Positions 62,418 through 64,000 of a DNA stretch of 64,000 nucleotides are shown here, one piece after another. Source of the stretch: Chthoniobacter flavus Ellin428 (lineage in GTDB: Bacteria > Verrucomicrobiota > Verrucomicrobiia > Chthoniobacterales > Chthoniobacteraceae); NCBI RefSeq assembly GCF_000173075.1, contig NZ_ABVL01000009.1, forward strand, positions 156,978-220,977, written 5' to 3'. Numbering within the stretch: position 1 is the stretch's first letter; every line of letters begins with the position of its first letter. The position numbers and the translations under genes were made by a program. The notes beneath the pieces are model-generated. The model did not search any database and was not told the origin of the DNA. It saw nothing but the letters and a program-made list of their open reading frames with translations.

Positions 62418-62450
62418 CTATCAACTATCCACTATCAACTATCAACTCAT
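62418..62450. repeat. Right arm of split period-7 palindrome (CTATCAA units)
   Basis: Heptamers CTATCAA, CTATCCA, CTATCAA and CTATCAA end 6 bases from the stop codon of the CE15-like gene. They are complementary to the arm at 62019. Confidence 0.7.
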
Positions 62451-62456
62451 CCGCCC

Positions 62457-63752
62457 TCAGGGCCGAAGCCACTTATCCGCGTAGTCGAGCCAAACGGCCC
62501 AATCGGACCGGGTCATCGAATGCTTCCCCGGGCGGATGTAATACCCCAAGCGACTCGGCAGTGGCTTGCTGACCTCCGGCATTTGCGTGGCGCCAAGACC
62601 ATCGCCGGCAACCAGCTTGTAGACCGGGTCGGCGGCGCGCAGCATCTCGAACTGGCCGGATGGATTGGCCCACACATCTTCCGTCGCGCAGGAGAGGAAT
62701 ACCGGGCGCGGTGCGCAGAGGGCGATCAATTCGTGCTGATCGAAAGGCAGGCGCGCGGGTTCGTCGTTGAAGGCTTTGAAGTTGCCGCAGAACCAGTGTG
62801 GGAAGGATTTGTTGATCTGCCGCACGGTCTCCACGGTCGGGCGGCCGTTGGGTCCTTCCTTCGCCAACTCCTCGGAAACCCGGCAGGGCGCGGTGCCACC
62901 GCAACCCGCCTGGCTCGGGACCGCGAGAGCAATACGATCATCAAACGCCGCGGCGACCAGTGCGGTCTTGCCGTTGCGCGAATGGCCGACGACAGCGATG
63001 CGCCTGGCATCGATCGTCGGATCGGTCACGAGATAATCCACCGCCCGGCTCAGGCACCAGGCCCACGCGGCGATGGTCGCGGTGTCACTCGGTCCGCGTT
63101 CGGCGGAACCACTCGGACGGAATTTTTTCAGCATCGCTTCCGCGGCGTCCTTGTCATCGGGCACCACTTCGCTGTTCCAGAATGTCGCCAGGGCGTAACC
63201 GCGCGCGATCGTTTGATCCACTGCCCAGGTATCAAACTCCGAACCGCGGCTCTGCTCCAGCGTCTGGCCCTTGTGCGACTTCCAGGTCGGCGGCACAAAG
63301 ATTTGCGGATCGGGCAGCAGCGCGTGGTTGCCGTTGAAGTTCAAGCCGAGAAAGACTGGCGACGGCTTCTTCGCGTCGTTCGGCGTGACCAGCAGCAGAT
63401 GGATCTCCGTGCCTTCCGGCTGCGAAAGCGAAAGCGTGATCTCGCGCAGCGTCGCCTTGCCGCCGAGCGCCGCCTTGTCCTCCCGCAGAACTTTCGCCAT
63501 GACTTTCGCGGGCGGCGGGAAAGCGCCGTACTCGTAGTGCTGGAAGAGCGCGCGCAATTCCGGGGCGCGCTTTTCCGACCACGCTTCACGCGTGGTCACG
63601 GGCTGGCCATCGGTCAGGACGAGCGGGTCGGGCAACGCAGTGTGCACGGGCAGGGATTGGGGATCGGGAAAAGACGGTTCAGCGGCGCTGAGCGCGGCGG
63701 CAGTAGTCATGAGCGCGAAAAGAGTGGCAGCGAGGGGAAAGCGCGAAAGCAT
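62457..63752 (-). CDS. Exported glucuronoyl-esterase-like hydrolase (CE15)
   Basis: A 431-residue protein from the ATG at 63752, chosen for its signal peptide (FPLAATLFALMTTAAALSA). The alpha/beta-hydrolase nucleophile motif is VVGHSRNGKTALVAAAFDD, followed by the CE15-typical VPSQAGCGGTAP. The C-terminal His is in RPGKHSMTRSDW. CE15 enzymes cleave ester links between glucuronoxylan and lignin. Together with the CE7-like esterase and sulfatases this supports a plant- or algal-polysaccharide diet. Confidence 0.85.
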   Translation of the reverse strand: MLSRFPLAATLFALMTTAAALSAAEPSFPDPQSLPVHTALPDPLVLTDGQPVTTREAWSEKRAPELRALFQHYEYGAFPPPAKVMAKVLREDKAALGGKATLREITLSLSQPEGTEIHLLLVTPNDAKKPSPVFLGLNFNGNHALLPDPQIFVPPTWKSHKGQTLEQSRGSEFDTWAVDQTIARGYALATFWNSEVVPDDKDAAEAMLKKFRPSGSAERGPSDTATIAAWAWCLSRAVDYLVTDPTIDARRIAVVGHSRNGKTALVAAAFDDRIALAVPSQAGCGGTAPCRVSEELAKEGPNGRPTVETVRQINKSFPHWFCGNFKAFNDEPARLPFDQHELIALCAPRPVFLSCATEDVWANPSGQFEMLRAADPVYKLVAGDGLGATQMPEVSKPLPSRLGYYIRPGKHSMTRSDWAVWLDYADKWLRP

Positions 63753-63879
63753 GGGCCAGCGTAAACGGAGAATCGGTCCCCACGCCAATCGCAAATGTGG
63801 GCGAGGAAGATTTGAACACTTCCCCATTCGCATGGCATCCTGATGGCCGCTTTCCCATATTCCCAAGCCCATCTCCGCA

Positions 63880-64000
63880 ATGACTGATCCCGTGCCAGAA
63901 AAGCCGCGCCGACGCCCTCGCTATTCGGGGAAAAACCCGCGGCATTTCCACGAGAAATACAAGGAGCACCAGCCGGATCGCTATGCGACCGATGTCGAGA
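63880..64000 (+). CDS. rsmH: Probable 16S rRNA m4C1402 methyltransferase RsmH, N-terminal part
   Basis: The ATG at 63880 opens a frame that runs off the window. The 40 visible residues are very basic (EKPRRRPRYSGKNPRHFHEK, then YKEHQPDRYATDV). They resemble the N-terminal extension I associate with verrucomicrobial RsmH (MraW) proteins, upstream of the methyltransferase domain. The diagnostic catalytic part is outside the window, so this rests on the extension alone. If right, a cell-division (dcw) cluster probably starts here. Confidence 0.45.
   Translation, partial: MTDPVPEKPRRRPRYSGKNPRHFHEKYKEHQPDRYATDVE

Overview
The window reads as a G+C-rich chromosomal segment of a free-living bacterium, most likely a Verrucomicrobiota member. 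This is an inference from gene content: two exported sulfatases, a DUF1080 protein, a ThuA protein, CE7- and CE15-type carbohydrate esterases, a PEP-CTERM protein, a BLUF photoreceptor and many housekeeping genes. No rRNA or tRNA gene and no CRISPR array was recognised.

Layout. 1-5.7 kb: end of a MidA-like methyltransferase, then bioF, a D,D-carboxypeptidase, a frameshifted TPR gene, proC and lgt, all on minus. 5.8-10.5 kb: a three-gene two-component relay. 10.5-15.9 kb: rhomboid protease, DExH helicase, and a sufS-sufU pair with a Trm112-like gene. 16-23.5 kb: sulfatase, orphan antitoxin, FGE-like protein, tandem-domain glycosyltransferase and phosphoesterase. 23.6-30 kb: MoeB/rhodanese, small hypotheticals, SpmA/B-like membrane protein, BLUF protein and ribosomal protein S1. 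30.4-32.6 kb: PEP-CTERM protein and acetylxylan esterase. 32.8-41.6 kb: an overlapping gene set (PlsC-like acyltransferase, PAP2 phosphatase, rifampin-phosphotransferase-like dikinase, MBL hydrolase). It is broken by an antisense group II intron and a SUKH gene lying between a truncated and an intact MBL copy. 41.7-52 kb: TraB/GumN protein, VapBC, coiled-coil protein, EamA permease, DUF1080, an esterase with two frameshifts, a sulfatase with an altered active site, glutaredoxin and glycyl-tRNA synthetase. 52-57.6 kb: lipase, internally deleted metallophosphoesterase, and a folate cluster (folA, thyA, folE2). 58-64 kb: Spy-like exported protein, aminopeptidase, zinc-ribbon membrane protein, ThuA protein, glucuronoyl-esterase-like protein and the start of a probable rsmH.

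The most unusual structure lies between genes. At least a dozen intergenic palindromes have arms made of short tandem repeats with unit lengths of 6, 7, 8, 9 or 10 bases. Unit sequences differ from site to site, but the architecture is constant, and most sites start within about 0-16 bases of a stop codon. A second layer is a MITE-like family with terminal repeats close to CTTAGAGACTGTGAAA. One copy supplies the stop codon of the gene next to it, and two related palindromes carry the same core in opposite orientation.

Four genes (TPR, acyltransferase, esterase, Spy-like) carry together seven apparent frameshifts. All seven are single extra bases in or beside short homopolymers. Either the assembly has insertion errors or the genome has a real bias. 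Many starts lack an obvious Shine-Dalgarno sequence, so several were chosen from signal peptides, family alignment or repeat boundaries.
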